64,000 bases of DNA from Linum tenue (Eukaryota > Streptophyta > Magnoliopsida > Malpighiales > Linaceae), in NCBI GenBank assembly GCA_946122785.1, contig CAMGYJ010000009.1, positions 31,459,982-31,523,981 on the forward strand, read 5' to 3'. Below the pieces are notes generated by a model that saw nothing but the letters and a program-made list of their open reading frames with translations, made no database searches and was not told where the DNA came from. This document shows positions 11,148-21,967 of the stretch, piece after piece (the first letter of the stretch is position 1; the number at the start of each line of letters is the position of its first letter). Made by a program: the position numbers and the translations under genes.

Positions 11148-11326
11148 AAAGGAGTTTGTTGTGTTAAATAATTATAAAACAATAATAATCATTTAATAAT
11201 ACCAATTAACCTAATAACATACGTCTAATTGTATATAAATATTAAATTAAATAATTATAGAATACCAAACTTTCCCTAATTAACTAATGATTGTAATTCT
11301 CTAATAAGGGCCGAATAGACTTCCTC
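11148..11326 (+). repeat. 179-bp direct repeat, copy 1
   Basis: It runs from AAAGGAGTTTGTTGTGTTAA to AGACTTCCTC and recurs at 11495-11673 with only two or three differences, at an offset of exactly 347 bp. Confidence 0.85.
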
Positions 11327-11494
11327 CCAGATAAGACAATGACCGACATCTAATTCTATTTCTCTAATTAACAATCTGAAAATTTCCTTAATTAAAACAC
11401 ATTAAAATTCTAATAAATTCGTTTACACAAAATAAAAGAAATCAACGTCTAATTCCCAAGTCTAATTCCATTTCTTTTATTGGTTAGATGAGCT

Positions 11495-11673
11495 AAAGGA
11501 GTTTGTTGTGTTAAATAATTATAAAACAATAATAATCATTTAATAATACCAATTAACCTAATAACATACGTCTAATTGTATATAAATATTAAATTAAATA
11601 ATTATAGAATACCAAACTTTTCCTAATTAACTAATGATTGTAATTCTCTAATAAGGGCCGAACAGACTTCCTC
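11495..11673 (+). repeat. 179-bp direct repeat, copy 2
   Basis: Copy of 11148-11326. Its right end runs straight into the truncated gag of the Gypsy fragment, so the duplication and the truncation may have arisen together. Confidence 0.85.
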
Positions 11674-12060
11674 GGTAGGCATTTTCCAGGCGCGTGAACG
11701 CCTTGGTGCATCATGTTCTTGGTCAGCTTGGTACGGGTGCCCGCGCTGCAAAGACTCCGAATCATCTCCCATCCTTTCTCGTTTCCTGACGCCCGGGCTA
11801 TACATCAGTACGTCCTCACTTCGCTCCCCATCCAACTCCCTTCGGAGCGCCGCAATGGCTCGATCCTGGTCGGCTATAATTCGGAATAGCTCTCTCTTCG
11901 TCAGAGACTCCCCTTCCTCCGCCGATAGGCGCCCAGGGCTCGCCTCCCCTTCTGCCTCCATGCTCATCTCTCGGCTCGGTTGCCGCTCGCCTTCCTCATG
12001 GCTCGAATTGTCCAACCTCGAAACATCTTCCCCGTCGTTCGCAACGTTCAAGTTTTCCAT
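11623..12060 (-). pseudogene. Truncated gag start of a Tat-like Gypsy element
   Basis: The frame starts with ATG at 12060, 29 bp after the LTR edge and its primer-binding-like sequence. It encodes about 130 hydrophilic residues with an acidic patch and a helical stretch (ELFRIIADQDRAIAALRREL). This suits the coiled N-terminal region of Gypsy Gag. The frame then enters the 179-bp repeat and stops, so the rest of gag and all of pol are missing. Confidence 0.45.
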
Positions 12061-12089
12061 TTGCTTCGCCCCCTTCCTGGCGCGCCAAT

Positions 12090-12738
12090 TGTTGGTGCCA
12101 AGTTCCTCCGGTCACACCTTCCTCGATCTCAACCCCTTCAAACCCAGTGCAGGCGCCTGGATCCTGCAAGGACAAGCGCCTAAAGGGCTGGTTTATGCCC
12201 GTTAGCACTCCGACGCCCAAGTTAGAGCAAAGTCTAGAGAGAGAAGTCTAAAACTGGGTTTTAGTGTGAGAAGCCAACCCCCGTAAATGCTGTCGACTGC
12301 CCCTATTTATACTCACCGAACCCGAGGTTGATCTTTGCCACGTCACCTTCCTCATTTAATGCTCTGCGCCCTCAGACAGCTAACCGCCCTGTCAGACTCC
12401 TGACACCTGACTGGTATTCTACAGCTCTGTCAGGCTCCTGACACATGACAGGCGCCTGCAGGCCGTGGTCCACCAGCCAGCTGGTCGCCACCTGGCTTTT
12501 GGTGCTCTGTGAGACAGCTAACCGCCCTGTCAGACTCCTGACACCTGACAGGCGCCTGCAGGCCGTGGTCCACCAGCCGGTTGGCCGCCACCTGGCTCTT
12601 GGTACTTTACTCTTGAGGTCCTTTTTCTTGGGCCCGTGGGCCACTAGCGAATATTGGCTCTTACCCTTTTGGGCTTTGCCCCCTAGCTCTTTCTTTGGGG
12701 AGCCCAATCTCCTAGCTCGCTGGGTAATACCCCCAACA
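12090..12738 (-). repeat. LTR of a Gypsy (Tat-like) retrotransposon fragment
   Basis: On the minus strand it starts TGTTGGGGGTATTACCC and ends GGCACCAACA, followed directly by ATTGGCGCGCCAGGAAGG. That is the position and style of a primer binding site in Tat-type Gypsy elements. Inside, a 138-bp segment containing GACAGCTAACCGCC is duplicated in tandem (12375 and 12513). The partner LTR is absent. Confidence 0.65.
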
Positions 12739-13329
12739 GGAACTTTGTTTTTTCCATCTATGATATGGATTATGGAGTAGCAGACTAATAGTAGACAAGT
12801 CCACGGAAAGGGATCTTTGTTAAATTTCTTTGCAATGGCTGGGCAAAACAGCTTATCTTCCTTTTTTTTTTATTTAACTTCGTAGTTGAAGATTTTGGTT
12901 GTTACAGTAGAAGCTGTTTGAATCCGATTATAAAAACTAAACACATTACGGTATTTCACTTCAAATATAAGAAGGTAAATGCTAAATATCAGGTGATGAG
13001 GTGAAGAGTTTCGAGAAATAATTCCCCTCGCATAAACCACTACCAGCTGCTAGAAAAATGCTTTCGTTATGCATTTTGGGCTATCGTGAGGCCGACTCAA
13101 CCCTTAGTCCTGCGTGGCCCTCCAAGCTAGCATTCTTTGATTAAATAAAAGCCACATAAGCAATTTAACGGAGAAATTTAACAGTGTCTTAACGGGAATG
13201 ACAGAAATACTAACTTTGTATTATTTAGGCCAGTTGAGTGCTTTAGTTGTATCAATAGTGAGTCCAGTGTTCAAGTTTCATTATATAGCCAAGTTCAGTG
13301 GCCATTTTGTATTTAACCCAAGCTATGCA

Positions 13330-14127
13330 TAAATATATTTGTGGTTCTGCCTTCTGTACGACCAACTTGGCAACCAAAGAAAGTGATATGGGACTTGTCT
13401 TTGGGTTTGTAAAGGTTTTGACGAATATAGAGGTAGATGTTCTATATCGTCAAGGTTGTAATGGATCAGATTGTGATTCGTGTTTTTGTCTATCGTTCTT
13501 GTTATTTGTGTTCTTCTTTTGAATTTCGTTTGATAGGTAAAATTAATAAAAAAAATCTGCTAAAAATCAATGGTACTGATTCTAGAATGAGAACTGACCA
13601 GCAGTTTGAGAACCTCGTTAAAATCTCCGTGTCACTGGACCAAGAAGAGAACTAGGATTAAGCTGTATAAGCTATTCCTAAGTTTATTCATTTGATCGTC
13701 TAAAGGACCCAATGAACTACAACTTAGATGGTGTGTGGGCTTTAGCAAATTTTAAATTGTTTTGGTCCCAATTTTCTCATTTTAATAAGAAGTGGGCTTT
13801 GCACAACTCATGCCTACTCACCCTTTCAACTCCTCCGAGCAAGTGAAGGAAGCTATCTTCATCACTTTGTCTTCATCCTTTCTTGCCTATTCCACCTTCT
13901 CTTTCTTTTCTGTAAATTGAGTCTACCCTAAATCCAGCCTCAATCAAGTTTTCATCTTTAAATCCACCACAATCACGATCTCCTTCTCCCTACTTAACTC
14001 TTACCAAACATTCGTCGGCAACTCAAAATCATCGCTAGAAAACTCCCTATCTCCAACCATCAACAGAAGACAATCGAAGAGTTTGCCTTATATGATTCTT
14101 CTTCTCCTTTACACCGAACCATGTAAG
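13330..14127. other. Intergenic DNA between transposons
   Basis: Apart from the flanking duplications, no feature is supported. Short frames at 13298-13655 have no recognisable content. Confidence 0.4.
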
Positions 14128-14822
14128 CAGCGGCGGATCCAAGATATAATAGAGCACTGGGCCGCATTTTGAATAGAATACTAGATATCGTAAATAAAAT
14201 TTTTTGGGTAAATAAAATTTATTAGATAAACCTTTCGAAGTTTTAGAATTATTAGCCAAACTTTCAAAATACAAAGTATTAGTCAAATGTTAACTTACTG
14301 TTAGCAGTTTTGTTAGTAATATTGACTTGGCAACGTTATACTGACTTGGAAGTAGTCAATATTCTAAAATTTTAGTATTTCAATTAAAAAAATAGTTAGA
14401 AAAATACCAACGATAACAAACAAATGGCTAATATTTTGATGTGTTGCGAATGATTTGGCTACTATCTTGTATTTGGAAAGTTTTGACTTATAATTTGGAA
14501 AGTTTGAAATGTTAGGTTAATAAATTGTAGTTTTCGTTCATTACAAATGCCAATTGTACTAGAAGGCTTTTTAATTTGACAACTCCATCAATAATATAAT
14601 TGTATGCTAAATTGAGTGTAGTTGATTGGATATGTTCATCTAGATTATTTTCCTAGCTACACAAAATCCTATTATCAAATAACACTCGCCGACTTTTAAA
14701 TAGCACTAGGCCAAATATCTAAAATCGAAAAATTTATAAGCGTTATACAATCTATACTAGCTCTGGATTCAGAAGAGGGCTGGGCCGTGGCCCGGGTTGG
14801 CCCAACCCTAGATCCGCCGATG
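14128..14822. mobile_element. Non-autonomous hAT transposon, 695 bp
   Basis: It starts CAGCGGCGGATC and ends GATCCGCCGATG, inverted repeats matching at 11 of 12 bases. Perfect 8-bp duplications CATGTAAG lie at 14120-14127 and 14823-14830. Short TIRs starting CA and an 8-bp duplication identify the hAT superfamily. The AT-rich interior has no transposase. Confidence 0.85.
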
Positions 14823-14967
14823 CATGTAAGATGAAGAGTTCGAAGCTTCAACGATCGTTATTGTTGCCTGAGACTTTTTGCTTAATTCTATTTTTTTTTA
14901 ATTCCATCTTGCAGCTCCTGCGGTTTATGATCACTATGCATTGATGACGCCATCAAGAACGTTTTTA

Positions 14968-15422
14968 GGGGTCGTTTGGAAGTTGGGAGTCTACGAATAT
15001 GTGTATTCTTGCAATGTATGTATTCTAAGTATAGTGATTGTAAGAAATAGATGATTGTAAGAATATGTTGTTTGGTTGTTGTGATTCTCACTTTTGAAGA
15101 ATATAAGGATTCTCACTTTAATGACCTAAAAGACTTACATAACCTTGAAGTTCTCATTATGTAATCATTAAATGAGGGACAAATATGAAATATATAAAAA
15201 AGAATGAGGATAAGAGTGTAAAAAAATAATTACAAAAGTAAAACAAAAGAATCTCACCTTTTTGTAGAGATTCTAAATGAGTGATTCTAACCATTTGAGA
15301 TTCTAAAGTTTCATTTAAATGCATGCATTCTGGACAAATTTACGTCAAAAGAACGATGGATTGTAAAGAATACACACATTCACAGAATCACTCATTTAGA
15401 CTCCTTACTTCCAAACGACCCC
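14968..15422. mobile_element. MITE with GGGGTCGTTTGGAAGT termini
   Basis: The left end GGGGTCGTTTGGAAGT.. and the reverse complement of the right end match over 26 bases with two differences (both continue GGAGTCTA). TA flanks both ends. The 455-bp interior contains GATTCT/AGAATC-rich sequence that partly folds back. The termini resemble Tourist (PIF/Harbinger) MITEs, while TA flanks fit mariner-type insertion, so the superfamily is open. Confidence 0.8.
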
Positions 15423-15619
15423 TAAATTCGAGTCCACTAGACAACGAATTATTATGGTGGAAGGTGAACATCGAGCCGATTTGATTTGGTCGAATGAGGT
15501 AGGTACTTTAATTTATCAATTACAAGTTAGATAATTTAGTTTGCATTAGTATGAATTATTAGTATACAGTTTGATTAGCGACTACTAGGAATAGAGTGAA
15601 TGCATGATTGATTTAGAAC

Positions 15620-16083
15620 TAGAGGTGGCAATTGGATCGGATTCGTGGATTCGTGGATTGGATTGGTGGATCCATGGATCAAATGGATTGGATCCAATGG
15701 ATTGGTGGATTCATGGATTGGATCAAATGGATTGGTGGATTGATCCATGAATCCAAATGACATCCAAGGCTTGGACCAAAATGTAAATTTTGAAAAGTTT
15801 TGGTACTAAAATGTCATAATGAAAAATTTTAGGTACCAAAATGTAATTTTCCAATGATATTTTTCGTATAAAAATATAAATTTTAGGTACCAAAATGTAA
15901 AATGTAAAAAATATAGGTACCAAATCGTAATTTGCCATTTGGATCCATGGATTGATCCATGAATCCACCAATCCAATTGGATTTGGATCAAATGGATTGG
16001 ATTTAAATGGATTGGATTAGGTGGATAATTTGGTGGATGGATTGGATTGGATTCATGGATTTGGATCTTAATTGCCACCTCTA
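15620..16083. mobile_element. hAT-type MITE, 464 bp, GGATTGGAT-rich
   Basis: The termini TAGAGGTGGCAATT are perfect inverted repeats. TTTAGAAC is duplicated at 15612-15619 and 16084-16091 (8 bp). Both subterminal regions are arrays of degenerate GGATTGGATCCAATGG units, inverted relative to each other. The middle has several copies of GGTACCAAAATGTAA. Confidence 0.85.
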
Positions 16084-16378
16084 TTTAGAACCCTTCTTGA
16101 GTTAAGTATGAATTAGCTACTTTTTTCATATTAAATTGTAATTGATTTTATGCTGTTAATTATATTTAAGTTTATAATTATATATGATAATTAAGTTATA
16201 TATAAAGTAATTGGTTAGTTACTTATTTATTAATTAGTTACATGATGATGCATATACTTTGGTTCATCCATATAAGACTCGAGGTACATCTATATTAGGC
16301 AAGTATTATGAGGAGTATTAGCCATACCTTTGGGGTTCTGGTTTGTATATTGTTCATGTGGTTGCCCCACTACACGAT

Positions 16379-16495
16379 GATTCTAACTTAATCATGATAG
16401 TAGTGGAGTACTAGCGGGCAGAGACCTCGACTTTTCATCTTCCTAGTGACGAGTGTACTATTATTTTGGAGTATGTTGCAGTTTTTACAGGACTA
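16379..16495 (+). pseudogene. Remnant of a plant mobile domain (PMD) gene
   Basis: Frame 16379 reads DSNLIMIVVEY, a stop, then RAETSTFHLPSDECTIILEY and VAVFTGL. This matches the core motif (ERWRPETHTFHLP.GE.TITL.DVA..LGL) of the plant mobile / aminotransferase-like domain. That domain occurs in MULE-type transposons and in phosphatase-7-long-form-like host proteins. The internal TAG sits where the family has Trp, so this is a dead fragment. No extension is clear on either side. Confidence 0.55.
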
Positions 16496-17170
16496 CTACA
16501 AACATGTGATATTATATATACAAAAATTATAATGGGGTGATTTATGCAAGACCAACTTGGAAGCTTCCTCCTACTGAGCATCAATTAGATCTTAAGAATG
16601 GACATTTACTAAAATACACTATCGATAAGTTACATATAAAATACGTACGAGCATTTTATTTCGTTTCTAAACTAATGGTACGCTTCATAGTATGTCAATA
16701 GTGATAAAATACATTATTTTAAAAAATAAATTAATATATAAATAATAGTTAAGTTAGCAATTCAATTCATTAAAAATAAATTTTATACGTATTTAGTACG
16801 AGAGTCATCAAATAAATATGAAAAAGTGAAACGACTTGACAATAATATGGATACATTAGTTTTAAACGGATAAAACATGATCGCCATATATACGTGTATC
16901 AAACAAATTATTTACTAAATAAATAGTCTTGATTTAGAGATTAATTCTCCATCTTTCCACAGGGAGTTTCCAATCAGACGATGAGTATATACTTGATCAC
17001 ATACATACATTGTGTTACGTTACGTTACGTTTAGATGAAGTGATGTTTCTTGATCGATATGGAATTGAGATGCATCTCATGTGACCTACTTCTCCATGAT
17101 TGGGCAAGTGCAGGAAAGTACACATGGAGTACAACTGTGGTAAGCATACTTGATGATAAGACCTTTGTGG
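16496..17170. other. AT-rich upstream region of the second CYP706-like gene
   Basis: No coding or repeat feature is supported. From about 17165 the sequence becomes alignable to the region upstream of the first gene (about 4610 on), so this marks the left edge of the duplicated unit. Confidence 0.45.
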
Positions 17171-17408
17171 ACTGTGATCAATGATCAATCAACCCAAATC
17201 AAAAACTCCATGGCTCACATCTAATGGGCGGTGAAGATGACAAAAACATGCGGCCAACTGGAAATATCCAGACCACTCTCCAATACCATTAACCGAAATT
17301 TCCCCCATATTTGTAACCAAAAAAAAGTACCCTATAATGGTCATAGCCACCTCTTCTTTCAATTTCACTTGCATTGCATCCTCTACAGCTAACCTCACTT
17401 GGTTGAGA

Positions 17409-19086
17409 ATGGAGGAAGCCAACGGCGATTTGCAGCAGGGGGAACTAGTCGTCGAAGCTTTCGTTACGATCATTGCAGTGTCGATCGTTGCCTTCTGGTT
17501 GATGAAGAAAGGCAACAAGACACGACAAGCAGCCCCATTGCCACCCGGCCCACGCGGATTACCAGTAATCGGGTACTTGCCATTTCTAGGCATCCATCTC
17601 CACAAGAGCTTCACACAGCTGGCCCGAGATTACGGCCCAATCTACAAGCTTTGGCTCGGACACAAACTCTACGTCGTGATTAGCTCACCGTCGCTGGTCA
17701 AACAAGTCCGCGACCACGACGTAACTTTCGCAGATCGATACCCCTCCACTGCTTCCAAAATCATTTCCTTCGGCCGGAATGACATTGCTTTCTGCCCCTA
17801 CGGCGCCGAGTGGAGAAAGCTGCGGAAGGTCTTCGTCCGAGAGCTAATGAGCAGCGCCAGGCTCAATGCTTCCTACGTGCTGAGAAAGCGGCATGTTGAG
17901 AAGGCCATTAAGGATGTGTACCAGAAGAAGACGGGCAAGGCTCTGGACTTTGGGCAGTTTGCGTTTATGCTCATATCGAACACTGTTCTTAGCATGCTCT
18001 GGGGTAGCACGGCACATGGAGAGCAAGGGGAGATGTTGTCCTCGCAGATCCGAGGAGTAGCAGAGGAATCCATGGTGCTGCAAGGGGCGCCCAACATCTC
18101 CGACCTGATCCCATCACTCGCCCGGTTTGACCTGCAGGGGCTGGAGAGGAAAATCCACGTGACATTTCGGAGGTTGGATCAAATTGTGAGCTCCATAATC
18201 GAGGAGCGGCGGAAGCTAGGGGAAGGCAACAGCGTCGGCGAAGAGGCAAAAGACCTCTTGCAAGTACTACTAGACCTCAACAACCATGGAGATTATGCTG
18301 CAGAGTCATCAATTACAGACAACCAAATCAAAGGCATTCTCGTGGTTAAGTGCACCTAAACTTGGCTAGATTTTCTATTCAAATTGAAGGAGGTACAGAA
18401 AGGATGACTAAGCATTACCAATGAACAATCTGTCTTTGTAACAGGATTCTATGATCGGCGGAACAGACACAACATCGACCACAATAGAGTGGACGATGGC
18501 AGAGCTGATGCAACATCCAGACGCAATGCAGAAAGTCCACAAAGAGCTTGACGAAGTAATAGGAAGAAGCAATGCCGTGGAGGAGTTCCATCTCCCCAGA
18601 TTACACTACCTAGAAGCCGCTATCAAGGAGGCATTCCGACTGCATCCAGCCCTGCCTCTGCTGGTGCCACGATGCCCTACCGAGGACTGCCAAATAGGTA
18701 GATACACCATTCCTAAGGGAGCCACCGTGTTCATCAACGCTTATGCAATGCACAGGGATCCACAGCTCTGGGACAGTCCTCTGGAGTTCAGACCAGAGAG
18801 GTTCCTAGACGAGAACGCAGCCAAGTTCGATTACTTGGGGAACAGTTCTCAGTATTTCCCATTTGGGACTGGGAGAAGGGTCTGCCCAGGGATTCCCATG
18901 GCCGAGAAGATGCTCAATTACATTCTAGCATCACTGCTCCACTCATTCGAATGGAAGCTAGCTCATGGGTCGACAGAGGTGGATTTGACTGATAAATTCG
19001 GAATCGTCGTCAAGTTAGAGAAGCCGTTAGTTCTCATCCCTACACCAAGGCTAGCCAATCCAGAGCTATACTACAGCTACAGCTAG
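17409..19086 (+). CDS. CYP706-like cytochrome P450 monooxygenase, second copy (two exons)
   Basis: Join 17409-18344 and 18445-19086, with a 100-bp GT-AG phase-0 intron at the same codon as in the first gene, gives 525 residues. Motifs are the anchor (about 13-31), PLPPGPRGLP, EWRKLRKVF, GGTDTT on the I-helix (317-322), ExxR at 374-377 (KEAFR) and FRPERF. The heme loop is FPFGTGRRVCPG with the ligand Cys at 459. It is a close paralogue of the gene at 4888 (most residues identical by eye), with similar 5' and 3' flanks, so it arose by a local duplication of about 2.3 kb or more. Differences cluster in the exon 1 substrate-recognition area (FADRYPSTASKIISFGRND against FADRDPLIAPKILTAGGND). The role is ER-bound oxidation of a terpenoid or phenolic; the substrate is unknown. 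A longer upstream frame (from 17337) is rejected for the same reason as in copy one. Confidence 0.92.
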
Positions 19087-19211
19087 AACCCTAATGAAAA
19101 CAATTTCTGATGTTCTGTGGTTCTGTTTGTAATATCATTACTGCATATTTATTTACAATCTGTGTGCCTGCAATGGCTTCTCCAGAGTAAATGCAAGTTC
19201 TGTTAGTGAAA

Positions 19212-19378
19212 TAACTAATTGATTCCAATTAATTCAACACAATGAAAGAGAGACAGAGCTCTGGATCCATTCCATCAATGGAGTTTCCATTCAAGGCATC
19301 CAGATTCGCTGAGAGAAACCCAATGGCTATTATGTATTGCATCAGTGAGATATTCACATTAGCATGTACTTACCCTAT
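19212..19378 (+). repeat. Duplicated 3' flank of the CYP706-like pair
   Basis: About 165 bp starting ATTCCAATTAATTCAACA match 6883-7035 closely, with small indels. It marks the right end of the segmental duplication; homology stops where the hAT-like sequence begins. Confidence 0.75.
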
Positions 19379-19381
19379 CGA

Positions 19382-20051
19382 ATTTATTATTATTTGGTGT
19401 TATCGAATACTAAGCGAATATGAAGCACATGAATACAAGTTATGCCTTGAAATGAAAGACAATTCCGAATCAGTTTTGTCTACGAACAAGGTCATTTTCG
19501 AATGTTATTCGGTATTTGGGATTACAAGATCAGGATCGATATATACCAAAATATAGCACACAACCGATGGTCATTACTCACTCTTTGACAACTCACAAGT
19601 CCCCATCCAACCAAATTTTGGTTTTCTAATTTAAGTCATTTGTCTCTCACTCAGTCTCTTGTTATTTTCGTAACACCAAAAAACATACACTCTTATTAGT
19701 CATCTCTCGTCCTCCAATCCGTAGAATTAAAGATTACAAATTACAAGAAATTGAAATATCACAATCTCCTCGATTCTCCTTATCCATGTACTAGCTCTAG
19801 ACGAACTCAAAACTTTTTGATTAGAGTCTTTGCCCAAAAATTAGATTACATACAATAAATTTCTTTAATTACTAATTGCAAATACCGATTGGGATACCCA
19901 TAATAGCGATTGAGATAAATATTTAGAAATTGGAATTGAGATACCAAATTTATCTAAGGATTATGATGACATTGATTTTAAGGTGTAATTCGATATTCAG
20001 AATTTCGATATTTGATATCGAGATACCGGTACGTACTGATTCCACCCTTAG
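19382..20051. mobile_element. Diverged copy of the hAT element found at 21968-22650
   Basis: The interior shares long stretches with 21968-22650 (for example ACCAAAAAACA, TTAGTC, ATTCTCCTTATCCAT, AATACCGATTGGGATACC), and the right end resembles its terminus (GATTCCACCCTTA). The left terminus is not recognisable, so the copy is probably truncated. Confidence 0.55.
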
Positions 20052-20063
20052 GTTTGGATTGGT

Positions 20064-20230
20064 GGTCAAATGTCCGTACAATTGTGTTAGCTCCAATGGT
20101 CAACCTATATTTATTTCGTGTTTGACCCTCGGTCAACCTTCTTTAGCTTTTTATTTGGCTTGTGGTCAACTAATTGGTACAGTATGTTTGTTCGGCGGTC
20201 AACCTCTTTTGAACCTGTATTTGACCTGCA
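20064..20230 (+). repeat. 33-bp minisatellite, about five units, each starting GGTCAA
   Basis: Units start at 20064, 20098, 20131, 20164 and 20197 (spacings 34, 33, 33, 33). They begin GGTCAAC and most end near TATTTGACC or TGTTTG. Because 33 is divisible by three, the plus frame reads as an 11-residue repeat beginning GQP or GQL. No gene context supports expression. Seven W-box cores (TTGAC/GTCAA) fall within it as a by-product. Confidence 0.7.
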
Positions 20231-20369
20231 AAACGCAATCCAAAACTGTAGGGTTAATTGCAGCGCATACCTTATAAGAGTTGCTTATGTTGCGCACAGA
20301 CCACTTAAAGTTTTTTAGTTGCAACTAAACCATATAAGTTGGTTATTAGTTGTATCATTATATTTTTTA

Positions 20370-21614
20370 GGCAAAATTCATCTGTATAGCCAAAACTTTC
20401 ACGTTTGTGACAATAATAGCCATTTTTGACGAAATACCAAATATAGCCAGAATTTTAAAAGTTTCATGACAAATGTAGCCATTTCCGTTACATATTTTAA
20501 CGACGTCAGTGACACCGTTAGTCAAATTAACGGATCGCTTACTTGGCTGCCAACTCACAGGACACATCATCGACAACTCAACAATACTTGCCACGTCATA
20601 TTTTAATTTAAAAAATAAATAAATCACAAATTATTTTCTCATTCTCTCTCCTCTCCCACCACTCGATGATGGATGCTGCCGGAGAACAATATCTTCTCCC
20701 TCTTCTCCTCTCCTTCCACACTCTCCACCTTCCATCACCGACCCAACCTCAACCCCCAAATCCATATCCTCTCTCCCACTCCGACAGCGTTCCAGATCCA
20801 ATCCACCACCGACCCCGACGACACCGAGCCCGACGACACCGCCTCGTCCTATCAAATCCACCCAGATCCAAAATCTACTCTCGATTTTTGTTCAGATTTT
20901 GCAAAAATTCAAAACCGGCGAGAATTGTGAAAATCGCAGATCTACGACTCGAAGAAGAGAGGGAGATGGGGCGACTGGAGATGCAGCGGTCGATTGACGA
21001 TGGTGACGACGACGAGTCGCCGACTCCTCGACGACAGTATCGAGCAATGGCTTCCTCTACCTCGACATCCTGTGCATAGCCACGAAATGGGCCACCGCGC
21101 CGGACGACTAGTCGTCGATAGGAAATTTTCATATTAGAGCAAATAGGAGATTCCGTTTTTGGATCTGTATTGATGGAGATATGAGATTGCAATTTAGGGG
21201 GGTGTGGAGTTTCAAGTTTTGATGGATTTGGGGTTTCAAGTTTTGAGATGGTTGTTGGATGGAATGGTTTCTGGGTTTCAATGGAGGAGTATGGTGGGAA
21301 TAGGAATTCTGTGGAAGGGTATCAATGGAGGAGAAGTGGTGGAAACAAAGACTTTTTTTTATCGATGAGGTTGGAAAAGTCCAGAGACAGAGTTGGGTTT
21401 AGGGGGATGGGGGTTTGGACCATTTTTCTTTTTATTTATTTTTTTATTAATATTGTTTAAAAATTCCACCAAGTCAGCAATGCCTTAGTCCAGTCAGCCC
21501 CTTACTTGACACCGTTAAAGAATTGGACGGAATTGGCTATTTTATGTATTTCCGCAAAAGTGGCTATTATTGGCAAAATCGTCAAAGTTTTGGCTATACA
21601 AATGTATTTTGCCC
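20370..21614. mobile_element. Non-autonomous MULE-like transposon, 1245 bp
   Basis: The terminal inverted repeats of about 120 bp start GGCAAAATTCATCTGTATAG on the left and, reverse-complemented, GGGCAAAATACATTTGTATA on the right. They share ATAGCCAAAACTTT and AATAATAGCCA. ATTTTTTA is duplicated at 20362-20369 and 21615-21622. The interior (20640-21110) is GC-rich with frames on both strands, which may be a captured 5' gene segment; I recognise no family. Confidence 0.75.
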
Positions 21615-21746
21615 ATTTTTTATCATAAAACTTAATGGTAGGTATCAACTTGTACATTTCCGCACCATGAGAGCATTTCAGCTCAGCATATGATGGGCCA
21701 CAAAAATCCATGTGTCTCCTATGTAATAATTGACTAATTTCCTCTA

Positions 21747-21938
21747 CTTGTTGCACCTTGTACCACATTCATCGTTGTTCATCCACAACTCGTAGTTTAA
21801 CATCAGATCTGGATGCACCATCGACTCCATCCAATCCATATCTATGACCACTTCTTCTTTGTCGTCTTTCAATGCCTGGTAAATTGCTTCATTTTCGTCG
21901 AACGACTTGCGGAGCATCCCTGTCGGATATTCTCGTTT
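21747..21938 (-). pseudogene. Vacuolar sorting receptor (VSR)-like gene fragment
   Basis: The minus strand reads TGMLRKSFDENEAIYQAL and then VVIDMDWMESMVHPDLMLNY followed by ELWMNNDECGTRC. VSR proteins, which carry cargo from Golgi to vacuole, have ENITIPS.LI.KSFG..LKKA, then DWRES.PHPD.RVEYELWTNSNDECG.KC at the same spacing. About 60 codons remain, with a frame change just upstream (ENENIR). The hAT element at 21968-22650 was inserted immediately upstream. Identification is from memory of the motif, and nothing indicates an expressed gene. Confidence 0.5.
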
Positions 21939-21967
21939 TCAATCCAGACACCGGCCATCCTAGTGAC

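Larger units (their letters stand above)
9857..13319. mobile_element. MULE-like transposon, 3.46 kb, with 10-bp TSD
   Basis: It begins GGGTTAAATA and ends TATTTAACCC, with inverted repeats of about 240 bp (9857-10095 and about 13070-13319). Perfect 10-bp duplications AAGCTATGCA flank it at 9847-9856 and 13320-13329. Long TIRs and a 9-11 bp duplication define Mutator-like elements. There is no MuDR-type transposase. The interior carries a GC-rich stretch (10430-10760), a 179-bp direct duplication and a Gypsy LTR-gag fragment. Confidence 0.85.
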
